NCBI RefSeq assembly: GCF_046710285.1
Contig: NZ_JBKEGY010000001.1
Coordinates: 248,001-312,000, forward strand
Direction of reading: 5' to 3'
Source: Reinekea sp046710285
Lineage (GTDB): Bacteria; Pseudomonadota; Gammaproteobacteria; Pseudomonadales; Natronospirillaceae
DNA length: 64,000 nucleotides
Positions 18,256-27,428 of this stretch are shown here, in pieces. Under the pieces are notes generated by a model. That model had not been told where the DNA came from, ran no database searches, and saw nothing but the letters and a program-made list of their open reading frames with translations. Numbering within the stretch: the stretch's first letter is position 1; the number at the start of each line of letters is the position of its first letter. The position numbers and the translations under genes were made by a program.

Positions 18256-19230
18256 TTAAGTTACGTCGTCAATAGAATATTTATTAGCCCAGGCCAAAAT
18301 AAATTTCTGCATTAAAATAAAACCGAGCAGTAACACGCCGATCACAATTCGGGTTGAGGATGCATTGAGCGTGCCGTTGAAATTTATCAGTTGCTGAATT
18401 ACGCCTAACGTTAGACCGCCAACAAAGGCTCCAAATACAAAGCCAACACCGCCGGTGAGCAAGGTACCGCCAAGAACGACCGCGGCTATCGCATCAAGTT
18501 CTACAGCAATACCTATCTCTGGATAAGCCGAGCCAGTAGCCACGGCAAATAATATTCCAGCAACTGAGCTGTATAAGCCACTGAGGGCGTAAATTTTTAC
18601 CGTCGTCCAAGTGACGTTGACACCCAGTAGTGAAGCTGAATGTGAGTCGCCACCCAATGCATAGACATTATGACCAAATCGAGTAAATCGCGAAACGATC
18701 ACACCAATGGCTAAAAATATTAGCATGATGATCGCGACGAAATTCAGTTCACCCTGGCCAATGTAAACCCCAAATTCAGACAACGTTGTCATAAATGGGT
18801 GATCAATTTTGACCTGTTGGGTATTGATCACATAGCCCAGGCCACGAAACATAAACATGCCCGCAAGCGTCACAATAAAGGGCTGTATTTTAAACACTGC
18901 AATGATGATCCCCATGATCATACCGAGTAGGGTACCGACGATCACAGATATGATTATTGCCACAACCGGGTGAATCTGAAGTTTTACAACCAGTAACGCC
19001 ATTAGCGCGCAAATAAATGCGATCATCGAGCCAACAGATAAATCAATACCGCCCGAGAGAATCACAAATGCCATACCTACGGCAGTGACAATGATAAAGG
19101 CATTGTCTGTCAGTAGATAACCTAACAGGCGTAAGCCGAAGAAACCGTTATAGGCAAAGCAGCCAAAGGCATAGAGAAGAATAAGGACGGCAATGGCCGA
19201 GAACAGAGGTAGCGTGCGCTCATTCAGCAT
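18256..19230 (-). CDS. yjfF: Galactofuranose-type ABC transporter permease YjfF
   Basis: A 324-residue CUT2-family permease with 8-10 hydrophobic helices. ILSGGIDLSVGSMIAFICAL is the conserved segment of ribose/galactofuranose permeases, and GLYSSVAGILFAVATGSAYP is typical of YjfF. It forms the channel with YtfT. AGGAGA precedes the ATG, and the start lies inside the end of ytfT (11-base overlap), so the two are coupled. It is the last gene of a leftward ytfQ-ytfR-ytfT-yjfF operon. Confidence 0.9.
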   Translation of the reverse strand: MLNERTLPLFSAIAVLILLYAFGCFAYNGFFGLRLLGYLLTDNAFIIVTAVGMAFVILSGGIDLSVGSMIAFICALMALLVVKLQIHPVVAIIISVIVGTLLGMIMGIIIAVFKIQPFIVTLAGMFMFRGLGYVINTQQVKIDHPFMTTLSEFGVYIGQGELNFVAIIMLIFLAIGVIVSRFTRFGHNVYALGGDSHSASLLGVNVTWTTVKIYALSGLYSSVAGILFAVATGSAYPEIGIAVELDAIAAVVLGGTLLTGGVGFVFGAFVGGLTLGVIQQLINFNGTLNASSTRIVIGVLLLGFILMQKFILAWANKYSIDDVT

Positions 19231-20251
19231 GTTGTTTCTCCTTTCGGCTATTTTTAAAGCGCTTGATTGCGCTTTGAGTTGTCTCTGATTGCAGCAATAG
19301 GACGGCTAAAATGATGCAGGCTTTTACAATCAAGTTGTATTCGACCGGTACTCCGCTACTGAAAATAATTGTCGTCAGTGTTTGAATAATCAGTGCGCCG
19401 ATAATGGTTAATCCTAGATAGATTCGACCTCCATTAAGAGAACCACCTGCCAGTACCACTGCTAAAATGGCGTCTAGCTCTAGCCATAATCCCAAGCGAT
19501 TGATTTCAGCGATGCTGACATCTGCAATTAAAATGATGCCGGCAATCGAGGCACACATGCCTGAAAAAATGTACGCAATCACTTTTAGCATTTTCGCTTC
19601 AATGCCGACCAAACGACTGGCATTGGCGTTAGCGCCAACGGATTCTAAAAACAAACCCAGAGCAGTCTTGCGCAGTAAAATGACGGTAAGCGTAATGATC
19701 ACCGCTACAATCCAAATACGAACGGGCAGAGCTAAAAACATGCCACTGCCAATGATGTCCATCGGCACACTGTCGAAGCTAACAGACCGACCCCCGGTAA
19801 TCAATTGCGCGATACCACGTCCAGAAACCATAAGTATGAGTGTGGCGATAATGGGCTGAATACCGATGAGCGATACCATGATGCCATTGGCGAGCCCGAT
19901 AACCGCGCCCGCCGCTATAGAAATCGCAACCACGAGTACAAATGGCAGTTGTGTTTCCGTGATAAGAATAGCGGCGATCGCGCCACAAATTGCGACGACA
20001 CTGCCCACCGATAAGTCGATACCCTTAGTGCCGATGACAACCGCCATGCCAAGCGCAATGATGGCTGTTGGCGTTGCGCGAACGAGTATGTCAATTAGGC
20101 TGCCGTACAAGCGGCCATCTTTCATTTCAATGTTAATGAAGCTAGGTTCAATAACACTCATGACCAAAATTATGGCAAACAGTGACAGCACCGGCCCCCA
20201 TATTTTCGGATTAATATTGATCCATTTCATAGCTAACGTCATATTTATCAC
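19220..20251 (-). CDS. ytfT: Galactofuranose-type ABC transporter permease YtfT
   Basis: A permease of up to 343 residues paired with YjfF. It has the CUT2 signature VIGTKGIDLSVGSVVAICGA, then MVSGRGIAQLITGGRS and VVLAGGSLNGGRIYLGLTIIGALI. The start is ambiguous: GTG at 20251, ATG at 20242 or ATG at 20230; the ACGGGTGAT stretch is spaced best for the ATG at 20242. In E. coli the homologous YtfQRT-YjfF system imports D-galactofuranose; here the arabinose setting makes L-arabinofuranose or another furanose plausible (inference). Confidence 0.9.
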   Translation of the reverse strand: MINMTLAMKWININPKIWGPVLSLFAIILVMSVIEPSFINIEMKDGRLYGSLIDILVRATPTAIIALGMAVVIGTKGIDLSVGSVVAICGAIAAILITETQLPFVLVVAISIAAGAVIGLANGIMVSLIGIQPIIATLILMVSGRGIAQLITGGRSVSFDSVPMDIIGSGMFLALPVRIWIVAVIITLTVILLRKTALGLFLESVGANANASRLVGIEAKMLKVIAYIFSGMCASIAGIILIADVSIAEINRLGLWLELDAILAVVLAGGSLNGGRIYLGLTIIGALIIQTLTTIIFSSGVPVEYNLIVKACIILAVLLLQSETTQSAIKRFKNSRKEKQHAE

Positions 20252-20263
20252 CCGTTTTAATGA

Positions 20264-21778
20264 CTACTGCGCGATTGCGCTCACAATTGATTTTTGACTG
20301 ATTTCAGACCCTGTTAATTCAGAGACTTTTACTCGGTCTTTCATCACCACAACGCGATGCGCAAAAATAACCAATTCTTCAAGTTCGGAAGACGCAACGA
20401 GTAAACTCATCCCTTGTTCACACAGTTCTTTCATAATGTGAATGATCTCGTGGTGTGCACCAACATCAATACCTCGGGTTGGTTCGTCTAGCAATAATAG
20501 GTTCGGTTGAGTCAGTAACCAGCGAGCCAAAATAACTTTTTGTTGGTTGCCTCCGCTGAGTTCACCAATCGCCTTATTCATGTTGGGCGTTTTAATCGCT
20601 AGGCGATTAATCATGTCTTCTACCATCGCTTTTTGCTCAACCATCGGTATGGGTTTGAGCCAACCTCGCTTGGCTTGCAATGCTAGAATCATGTTTTCAC
20701 GGACACTCAGTTCCGCGACAATGCCTTCAACCTTCCGGTCTTCTGGACAATAAGCCATACCTGCATCAATGGCCTGTTTGGGTGTTTTGATCTGTACGCG
20801 TTTTCCATCGAGGTGCATCTCGCCCTGATCTGCCGCTTCTGCCCCGAAAATAATATTGCATAATTCTGACCGTCCAGAGCCCAACATGCCGGCCAATCCA
20901 ACAATTTCACCCTTGGCGAGAGAAAGATCCGCGGGGGCAATGTAGCGTTCTTTGCCATAAGCAGAAATGGTAAAAATGGTGTCCTTGTTTTCTTCTTGAT
21001 GTTCGGCAGAACCTTGTGCGAGTTCGTCTAATGATTTCCCAACCATGGCTTGTATTAGTTCGGTTTGGGGTAGATCCACTGTATTGTAGGTGCCGACATA
21101 AGAACCGTTACGAAGCACGGTGATACGGTCTGTGATTTCATACACTTGGTCTAGGAAATGTGTAACAAAAATAACACTTATCCCTTGTGATTTTAGTTGG
21201 CGCATTAGATCAAACAGACGGCTGACTTCTTTAGAATCTAAACTTGCGGTCGGTTCATCGAGTACCAAAAGTTTAGCTTCGGTACCGAGTGCCCGGGCGA
21301 TGGCAATTAACTGTTGCACGGCGATTGAATAGCGATCCAACTGTTTGGATGGGTCAATATCCAGCCCAACACGGGCAAGCATCTTTCGGGCTAGTGCTTC
21401 AGATTTTTTTCGACTGATTAAGCCGAACTTTCGTGGCTGATTAGTCAGCGTTAAGTTTTCAGTCACGGTCATGGTTGGGATCAAGTTGACTTCCTGATAC
21501 ACCGTACTAATGCCAAGCGTTTGTGCGTGACCGGCATCATCTGCAGAGAATTCGTGACCATCAAAAATAAACTGCCCAGAATCACGACTGTAAACACCCG
21601 TCAAAACTTTGATGAATGTCGACTTGCCAGCGCCGTTCTCACCCAGTAGGGCATGAATTTCGCCTTCGTCTATTGTGAATGACACGTTGTTTAGCGCTTG
21701 AACACCGGAAAAACCTTTAGAAATGTTTTGGATGTCTAGCAATGCTCGGGTGGGTGTTGTTTTGTCTAAGGCATTCAT
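20264..21778 (-). CDS. ytfR: Sugar ABC transporter ATPase YtfR (two ATPase domains)
   Basis: A 504-residue tandem ATPase of the RbsA/MglA/YtfR class. The N-terminal half has Walker A GENGAGKST at residues 46-54 and the Walker B region LLVLDEPTASLD. The C-terminal half has a degenerate Walker A (GMLGSGRSEL), signature LSGGNQQKVILARWL and Walker B LLLLDEPTRGIDVG, the usual asymmetry of this class. It energises YtfT/YjfF. It is separated from ytfQ by 90 bases that contain a strong hairpin, so ytfRT-yjfF should be expressed below ytfQ. Confidence 0.93.
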   Translation of the reverse strand: MNALDKTTPTRALLDIQNISKGFSGVQALNNVSFTIDEGEIHALLGENGAGKSTFIKVLTGVYSRDSGQFIFDGHEFSADDAGHAQTLGISTVYQEVNLIPTMTVTENLTLTNQPRKFGLISRKKSEALARKMLARVGLDIDPSKQLDRYSIAVQQLIAIARALGTEAKLLVLDEPTASLDSKEVSRLFDLMRQLKSQGISVIFVTHFLDQVYEITDRITVLRNGSYVGTYNTVDLPQTELIQAMVGKSLDELAQGSAEHQEENKDTIFTISAYGKERYIAPADLSLAKGEIVGLAGMLGSGRSELCNIIFGAEAADQGEMHLDGKRVQIKTPKQAIDAGMAYCPEDRKVEGIVAELSVRENMILALQAKRGWLKPIPMVEQKAMVEDMINRLAIKTPNMNKAIGELSGGNQQKVILARWLLTQPNLLLLDEPTRGIDVGAHHEIIHIMKELCEQGMSLLVASSELEELVIFAHRVVVMKDRVKVSELTGSEISQKSIVSAIAQ

Positions 21779-21810
21779 AATGCACTCTTTTTATTATTCC
21801 GATATTTACT

Positions 21811-21846
21811 AAAAAATAGGCAATGGGTACGTACCCATTACCTATT
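21811..21846 (-). terminator. Intercistronic hairpin with T run between ytfQ and ytfR
   Basis: On the minus strand AATAGG-T is followed by the perfect 18-bp palindrome AATGGGTACGTACCCATT, then G-CCTATT and TTTT. The result is a stem of about 15 bp with one T/G wobble and a six-base T run, directly after the ytfQ stop. The layout is that of a partial terminator that also protects ytfQ mRNA and lowers expression of the downstream genes. Confidence 0.7.
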
Positions 21847-21868
21847 AACTGCTTACGCCTCGATGTAA

Positions 21869-22819
21869 TTATTTACGATTTGCGTATTCTGCTGCGGCTG
21901 TATCAGGATAGAACAAACCGCCAGGTACCGTAATGCGTTTAGGAACGTCTTTACCGGCTAAATGATCTTCTAGTGCATCAAACGCGGCGGCGCCTTGATA
22001 CGGGCTAAGCTCCAACGTTACATTGGTTTCGCCATCGGCCATAGTTTTGAAGATGTCTGCAATCGCATCAACAGATCCTATCAATATATCTTTACTTGGC
22101 TTTAACCCAGCTTCTTTGATGGCTTGAGCCGCACCAATTGCCATGTTGTCGTTATGGGCCCATACCGCGCAAATGTTGTCTCCGCCATAGGTCTTTAAGA
22201 AACTCTCCATAACTTCTTTACCGCCTGTGGCACTCCAGCTACCGGTTTGCGACGCGATGATCTCCATGCCTGGGAAGTTCTGAATAACATTAGCAAAACC
22301 TGCTTGACGTTTGATTGCCGCATCAGCACCGACAGCACCTTGCAATTCGACGATATCACACGTGCCTTCGGTTTCAACGGCTAGCCATGCGCCAATCATG
22401 GCACCTTCCATCGTGAAATCTGAACCTACGCTGGTCACATACAAGCTTGAATCTGAGTCTAAACCACGGTCGACTAATACAACCGGAATTTTAGCACGTT
22501 GAGCTTCTTTCAATACTTTGTCCCAACCGGTTGTGACTAGTGGTGCTAGCACAATACCGTCGACACCTTGAGCAATGAATGAACGGATCGCTTTAATCTG
22601 ATTCTCTTGTTTGCCTTGTCCATCAGAGAATTTGAAGTTATAGCCGCGAGATTCTGCTTCGGCTTTAGTTGCGTTAGTAAACGCTGTACGCCAACCAGAT
22701 TCTGAGCCCGTTTGGGCAAAACCGACGGTTAACTCTGCCATAGCAGACATGGACGCAAAGGCTACAACGCTGCAACCGAGGGTTAGTTTTATCGCCTTAT
22801 TTAAGATTTGGGACTTCAT
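21869..22819 (-). CDS. ytfQ: Periplasmic sugar-binding protein YtfQ
   Basis: A 316-residue periplasmic binding protein (peripla_BP_4 fold). The signal peptide is residues 1-28, ending SAMA, and the mature protein begins ELTVGFAQTGSESGWR, the hallmark of YtfQ. GVDGIVLAPLVTTGWDKVLK and VWAHNDNMAIGAAQAIKEAG are typical sugar-contacting regions. Homologues bind galactofuranose and pyranose. GGAG lies 8 bases before the ATG. It is the first gene of the leftward operon, facing chvE across a 654-base promoter region. Confidence 0.92.
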   Translation of the reverse strand: MKSQILNKAIKLTLGCSVVAFASMSAMAELTVGFAQTGSESGWRTAFTNATKAEAESRGYNFKFSDGQGKQENQIKAIRSFIAQGVDGIVLAPLVTTGWDKVLKEAQRAKIPVVLVDRGLDSDSSLYVTSVGSDFTMEGAMIGAWLAVETEGTCDIVELQGAVGADAAIKRQAGFANVIQNFPGMEIIASQTGSWSATGGKEVMESFLKTYGGDNICAVWAHNDNMAIGAAQAIKEAGLKPSKDILIGSVDAIADIFKTMADGETNVTLELSPYQGAAAFDALEDHLAGKDVPKRITVPGGLFYPDTAAAEYANRK

Positions 22820-23473
22820 GATAATGCTCCATTTATTGTTTTATTTTTCTGGTCTGTATCCGATTTCATTCATCGGGTAAACCGAGTTTAATCCATTTAA
22901 CTTGGTGATAAATGCCTCGCTAGCTCATTAAACAGTTATTTCCATATACCTAGCTATAAAATCCTTGAAGCTCAAAGAAGTTGGGTTGACCGGGCCGTTT
23001 ATGACCAGAATTACGGGTCCAATTAACTGTAGATCCCAACCATTTATCAGCGAATTAGAAGCAATAATAGGGCTTTGGGCCCTCTACGACTTCGATCCTA
23101 GCGCTGCTTCGACGAGTGGCTAGAGTGTAATTTGAAAGTGAAATACTTGTAGCATGAATTACCCATTTTAGTGCTTAGACGAAAGTCTAATACCAACTGA
23201 GTTCATGTGCTTATGTGACGTATTTGTTTAAAAAACCCTTAAGCATATAGATTTTTTTTAACTGGCTCAGTGGGCAGAAACCTAAATTTTCTGACTATTT
23301 GCTGCTGACTTTATGGAGTAATCGGCTACATCTAATGCTAGCGGTAGGCAACCGAATATGGCGTGGTTAGACTGCGATTAAGTACACGGATCGGCGCTTT
23401 GCCAGTCAGTACTATTTCCATACATACCACAAAAATAAGATGTGCGATGTCTGAGTCGCAATGGAGTATTAAT
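22820..23473. promoter_or_regulatory. Divergent promoter region between ytfQ and chvE
   Basis: This 654-base non-coding region must carry promoters for both sugar ABC operons. I see no certain operator. Short complementary words such as GGTTGACC (near 22982) and GATCCCAACC (near 23033), and a TGTGA half-site near 23215, are too weak to name. The open frame reaching up to 23363 in this region is the untranslated extension of chvE. Confidence 0.5.
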
Positions 23474-24532
23474 ATGAAGATGATGCGAACACTACTGACG
23501 GCTGCTCTCGCGACGGCCCTGTCATTCACCGCAACCGCGGTTCTGGCCAAAGATACGGTTGGTATTGCAATGCCCACTAAATCATCTTCTCGCTGGATTG
23601 CAGATGGCGAGAATATGGTAAAACAACTTAAAGAAGCGGGTTATAAAACTTTTTTGCAATATGCAGAAGATGATATTCCTACGCAGTTGTCTCAAGTAGA
23701 AAACATGATTGTACGCGGTGTTGATGTTTTAGTCATTGCAGCGATTGATGGGACTACTCTCTCAAGTGCCCTTAAAAAAGCAGCCGATGCAGGCATTAAA
23801 GTCGTTGCTTACGATCGTTTAATCGTCGGTTCACCACATGTTGACTACTACGCGACGTTTAATAACTTCCAAGTCGGTGTGTTGCAAGCACAAGGTATTG
23901 AATCTGCGTTAGGTCTTGATGCCGGAAAAGGCCCATTCAATATAGAATTATTTGGTGGCTCACCAGATGATAACAATGCGTATTTTTTCTATGACGGTGC
24001 AATGTCTGTTCTACAACCTTACATTGATGCGGGTAAGTTAAATGTGGTTTCTGGTCAGACGGGTATGGACAAAGTTTCTACTCTACGTTGGGATGGTGCG
24101 GTTGCACAATCTCGTATGGATAACCTATTGAGTGCTCACTACAGCAGTAAGCGCATCGACGCTGTATTATCACCTTATGATGGCTTGAGTATTGGTATCT
24201 TGTCATCTTTAAAAGGAGTTGGTTACGGTTCAGGTAATATGCCGATGCCGATCATCTCTGGCCAAGATGCCGAAATTCCATCGGTTAAATCAATCCTAGC
24301 AGGTGAGCAAACCGCCACTATATTTAAAGATACTCGTGAACTTGCGCGCGTTACCGTTGGAATGGTGAATGCATTGATGACAGGGTCTGAACCTGAAATT
24401 AATGACACGAAAACTTATGACAATGGCGTGAAAATTGTTCCTTCCTACTTGCTGAAGCCAGTATTGGTCGATATTTCCAACTGGGAAGATGTATTAATCG
24501 GTAGCGGTTACTACAAACGTTCACAATTGTAA
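23474..24532 (+). CDS. chvE: Multiple-sugar-binding periplasmic protein, ChvE/XylF type
   Basis: A 352-residue periplasmic sugar-binding protein with a signal peptide of about 25 residues ending VLA. The mature start KDTVGIAMPTKSSSRWIADG and the ribbon FNIELFGGSPDDNNAYFFYDGAM fragments are characteristic of ChvE/XylF proteins, which bind arabinose, xylose, glucose and galactose. A frame extends up to 23363, but the ATG at 23474 has TGGAGT 7 bases before it and begins the signal peptide. A strong terminator separates it from gguA, which should make this the most abundant product of the operon. Confidence 0.9.
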   Translation: MKMMRTLLTAALATALSFTATAVLAKDTVGIAMPTKSSSRWIADGENMVKQLKEAGYKTFLQYAEDDIPTQLSQVENMIVRGVDVLVIAAIDGTTLSSALKKAADAGIKVVAYDRLIVGSPHVDYYATFNNFQVGVLQAQGIESALGLDAGKGPFNIELFGGSPDDNNAYFFYDGAMSVLQPYIDAGKLNVVSGQTGMDKVSTLRWDGAVAQSRMDNLLSAHYSSKRIDAVLSPYDGLSIGILSSLKGVGYGSGNMPMPIISGQDAEIPSVKSILAGEQTATIFKDTRELARVTVGMVNALMTGSEPEINDTKTYDNGVKIVPSYLLKPVLVDISNWEDVLIGSGYYKRSQL

Positions 24533-24541
24533 TAGCCCTGT

Positions 24542-24568
24542 GCGCCCAGAACTCTCTGGGCGCTTTTT
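24542..24568 (+). terminator. Intrinsic terminator between chvE and gguA
   Basis: GCGCCCAGA-ACTC-TCTGGGCGC is a perfect 9-bp stem followed by TTTTTAT. It sits 9 bases after the chvE stop and 23 before the gguA start. Partial read-through would give a high binding-protein to ATPase ratio. Confidence 0.9.
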
Positions 24569-24590
24569 ATTGTAATAAGTGAGGTATGCA

Positions 24591-26141
24591 ATGACGGCTA
24601 TCTTAGAAATGCGTGGCATCACTAAGACATTTCCGGGTGTCAAAGCATTGGATAACGTTAATCTGACGGTCCAAGAAGGCGAAATCCACGCAATAGTGGG
24701 TGAGAACGGCGCTGGGAAGTCCACTCTAATGAAGGTACTCAGTGGTGTACATCCGGCCGATAGTTATGACGGCGACATCGTTTATGAAGGCAATACACAG
24801 TCCTTTCGTGGGATATCAGACAGTGAAGCCAAAGGCATTATCATTATTCATCAGGAATTGGCATTAGTCCCACAGTTGTCGATCGCTGAAAACATATTCT
24901 TAGGTAATGAACAAGCAAAAAACGGATTCATTAACTGGGAAACAACGTTTAGAAAAACCCATGAATTATTAGCGAAAGTAGGTTTAACGGATTCGCCGGA
25001 TTCACTTATTTTAGACATCGGTGTCGGCAAACAGCAGTTGGTTGAAATTGCTAAAGCCCTTTCTAAAAACGTAAAGCTATTAATTCTTGATGAACCAACA
25101 GCCAGTTTAAACGAAAAAGACAGTGATGCACTCATGGAGCTGCTGTTGGAGTTTAAGCGCCAAGGCATGTCAGCGATTCTGATTTCACACAAACTCAATG
25201 AAGTTCGAAAAGTAGCCGATACGATTACCGTTATACGAGACGGCGCATCCGTAAAAGCGCTCGATTGCGTTGCAGACGGAATTGAAGAAGCAGAAATCGT
25301 TAAACACATGGTTGGCCGCTCAATGGAAGATCGTTTCCCGCCGAAAACCGCCACGGTGGGTGAAACGGTATTGGAAGTCGAAAACTGGAATGTATTTCAC
25401 CATCTAAAACGCGATCGCCAAGTAGTAAAGAATGTCAACCTAACGGTGAGTCGCGGTGAGGTGGTCGGTATTGCCGGTTTAATGGGCGCAGGCCGAACCG
25501 AACTAGCAATGAGTCTATTTGGTAAATCCTACGGCCGAAACATTTCCGGTACGGTTAAGTTACGAGGCGAGGAGCATAAATTTAATAGCGTTGACGAAGC
25601 GGTGAAGGCCGGTTTGGCCTACGTGACGGAAGATCGAAAAAACTACGGCTTGGTGTTAATCGAAGACATTGTTAAAAATATCACGTTGTCTAACTTAAAT
25701 GCCGTCTCGAGTTCAGGTGTTATTGACAGTAATGGTGAGTCGAAAGTGGCAGAAAAATATCGCCAGGATCTGAACATCAAATGTTCGAATGTGTATCAAA
25801 AAACCGTCAACCTTTCCGGCGGGAATCAACAAAAAGTTGTTTTATCGAAATGGTTGTTTTCCAATCCTGATGTTTTGATATTGGATGAACCGACTCGCGG
25901 TATTGACGTCGGCGCCAAGTATGAAATTTATAGCATCATTGATCAGCTTGCAGCAGAAGGAAAGGGTGTCTTGATGATTTCATCCGAGCTTCCTGAACTG
26001 TTGGGAATGTGTGATCGAATATACGTTATGAACGAGGGCGCGATGATCGGTGAGTTGCCAGTAGCAGACGCCTCTCAAGAAGCAATTATGTCAATTATTA
26101 TGAAGGCTGGGAGTAAAGACCATGTCCACACAATCAACTAG
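24591..26141 (+). CDS. gguA: Sugar ABC transporter ATPase GguA/XylG (two ATPase domains)
   Basis: A 516-residue tandem ATPase. Walker A GENGAGKST is at residues 37-45, with Walker B LLILDEPTASLNEKD. The second half has GLMGAGRTELAMSLFG, LSGGNQQKVVLSKWLFSNP and LILDEPTRGIDVGAKYEIY. It powers the monosaccharide transporter with ChvE and GguB. GTGAGGT precedes the ATG at 24591; the earlier GTG at 24579 is part of that site. The end overlaps gguB by 20 bases. Confidence 0.92.
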   Translation: MTAILEMRGITKTFPGVKALDNVNLTVQEGEIHAIVGENGAGKSTLMKVLSGVHPADSYDGDIVYEGNTQSFRGISDSEAKGIIIIHQELALVPQLSIAENIFLGNEQAKNGFINWETTFRKTHELLAKVGLTDSPDSLILDIGVGKQQLVEIAKALSKNVKLLILDEPTASLNEKDSDALMELLLEFKRQGMSAILISHKLNEVRKVADTITVIRDGASVKALDCVADGIEEAEIVKHMVGRSMEDRFPPKTATVGETVLEVENWNVFHHLKRDRQVVKNVNLTVSRGEVVGIAGLMGAGRTELAMSLFGKSYGRNISGTVKLRGEEHKFNSVDEAVKAGLAYVTEDRKNYGLVLIEDIVKNITLSNLNAVSSSGVIDSNGESKVAEKYRQDLNIKCSNVYQKTVNLSGGNQQKVVLSKWLFSNPDVLILDEPTRGIDVGAKYEIYSIIDQLAAEGKGVLMISSELPELLGMCDRIYVMNEGAMIGELPVADASQEAIMSIIMKAGSKDHVHTIN

Positions 26142-27330
26142 TGTCAAACCGCTGGCAGGTAATAAAAAGCCAGTTGTAACCAAATCTTGGAAGGGCAATA
26201 TCCGTGAGTATGGCATGTTGATTGCGCTTGTCGTGATCATGCTATTTTTCCAAGTGCTGACCGATGGTGTTTTGTTGAAGCCATTGAACCTTACGAACTT
26301 GGTGCTGCAAAACAGCTATATCATCATCATGGCGATTGGTATGTTGTTGGTTATTGTTGCGGGTCATATCGATCTGTCTGTTGGTTCTGTCGTCGGCTTT
26401 GTTGGTGCGCTGGCAGCGGTATTAATGGTCAATTTTAATTGGCCAATGATACCTACAGTGATCGTCTGCTTAATTGCTGGCGGCTTGATTGGCGCCGCAC
26501 AGGGCTACTGGGTGGCGTATTATCGCATCCCCGCATTTATTGTAACGTTGGCCGGTATGTTGGTGTTTAAAGGGTTAACATTAGCCTTATTAAACGGTCA
26601 ATCGGTAGGCCCATTTCCAGAATCATTCCAGCGATTAAGCTCAGGATTTATCCCCGATCTTTTTGGTGAAGGTGGATTTCATGTTACGTCGTTTTTGATC
26701 GGCATCTTACTGATCGCGTTCTTGTTCATTACTGGATACAGGCAACGTCAAAAGCAGATTGCACATGAAATTGCTGTCGAATCGTTACAGGTTTTTCTAA
26801 TCAAAAATGGTGTATTGTCACTCGCGGCTGGGTATATCCTGTATCTGCTGTCAACCTATCAAGGTCTGCCAAATGTATTGATCATTATGGCGCTACTGAT
26901 TTCGGCATATACATTTTTTACCAATAAAACGATTGTAGGTCGGCGCATTTATGCCATTGGTGGTAATGAAAAAGCCGCCTTATTATCGGGCATCAATACC
27001 AAGCGCCTTACCTTTCTTACATTTGCAAATATGGGCGTGTTAGCCGCCTTAGCCGGAATGGTTTTCGCTGCTCGTTTGAATACCGCGACGCCCAAAGCAG
27101 GGTTGGCGTTTGAGCTAGATGTCATTGCAGCTGTATTTATTGGCGGGGCCTCCATGCAAGGTGGCGTCGGTAAGGTAATCGGTGCGGTTGTCGGTGCATT
27201 AGTCATGGGCGTGATGAATAACGGCATGTCGATCATGGGCCTCGGTATCGATTGGCAACAAGTCATTAAAGGGTTGGTTTTGTTGGCGGCGGTGATCTTC
27301 GACGTTTACAACAAAAATAAGTCAACCTAG
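26122..27330 (+). CDS. gguB: Sugar ABC transporter permease GguB/XylH
   Basis: A 402-residue CUT2 permease, the longer XylH/GguB type. Segments IAGHIDLSVGSVVGFVGALA in the first half and FELDVIAAVFIGGASMQGGV in the second are typical; about 10-12 membrane helices are expected. A charged loop RQRQKQ lies in the middle. The ATG sits within the end of gguA with GGGAG before it, so translation is coupled. An intrinsic terminator follows. Confidence 0.92.
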   Translation: MSTQSTSVKPLAGNKKPVVTKSWKGNIREYGMLIALVVIMLFFQVLTDGVLLKPLNLTNLVLQNSYIIIMAIGMLLVIVAGHIDLSVGSVVGFVGALAAVLMVNFNWPMIPTVIVCLIAGGLIGAAQGYWVAYYRIPAFIVTLAGMLVFKGLTLALLNGQSVGPFPESFQRLSSGFIPDLFGEGGFHVTSFLIGILLIAFLFITGYRQRQKQIAHEIAVESLQVFLIKNGVLSLAAGYILYLLSTYQGLPNVLIIMALLISAYTFFTNKTIVGRRIYAIGGNEKAALLSGINTKRLTFLTFANMGVLAALAGMVFAARLNTATPKAGLAFELDVIAAVFIGGASMQGGVGKVIGAVVGALVMGVMNNGMSIMGLGIDWQQVIKGLVLLAAVIFDVYNKNKST

Positions 27331-27358
27331 CATTTTTTCTATCATATGTTGGACCTTT

Positions 27359-27381
27359 GCCCGCTAATGCGGGCCTTTTTA
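27359..27381 (+). terminator. Intrinsic terminator after gguB
   Basis: GCCCGC-TAAT-GCGGGC is a perfect 6-bp GC stem followed by CTTTTTAT. It ends the chvE-gguAB unit 29 bases after the gguB stop and before galM. Confidence 0.85.
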
Positions 27382-27428
27382 TGCCGCCCTAGTTTTAATG
27401 CTTACCATTCATGGATCAGGAAAATAGT

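Noticed and set aside
23363..23473. N-terminal extension of chvE
   Set aside because: No ribosome site at 23363, while the ATG at 23474 has TGGAGT and begins a normal signal peptide.
24851..25354. 167-codon minus-strand frame
   Set aside because: Antisense shadow of gguA with no start signal or family.
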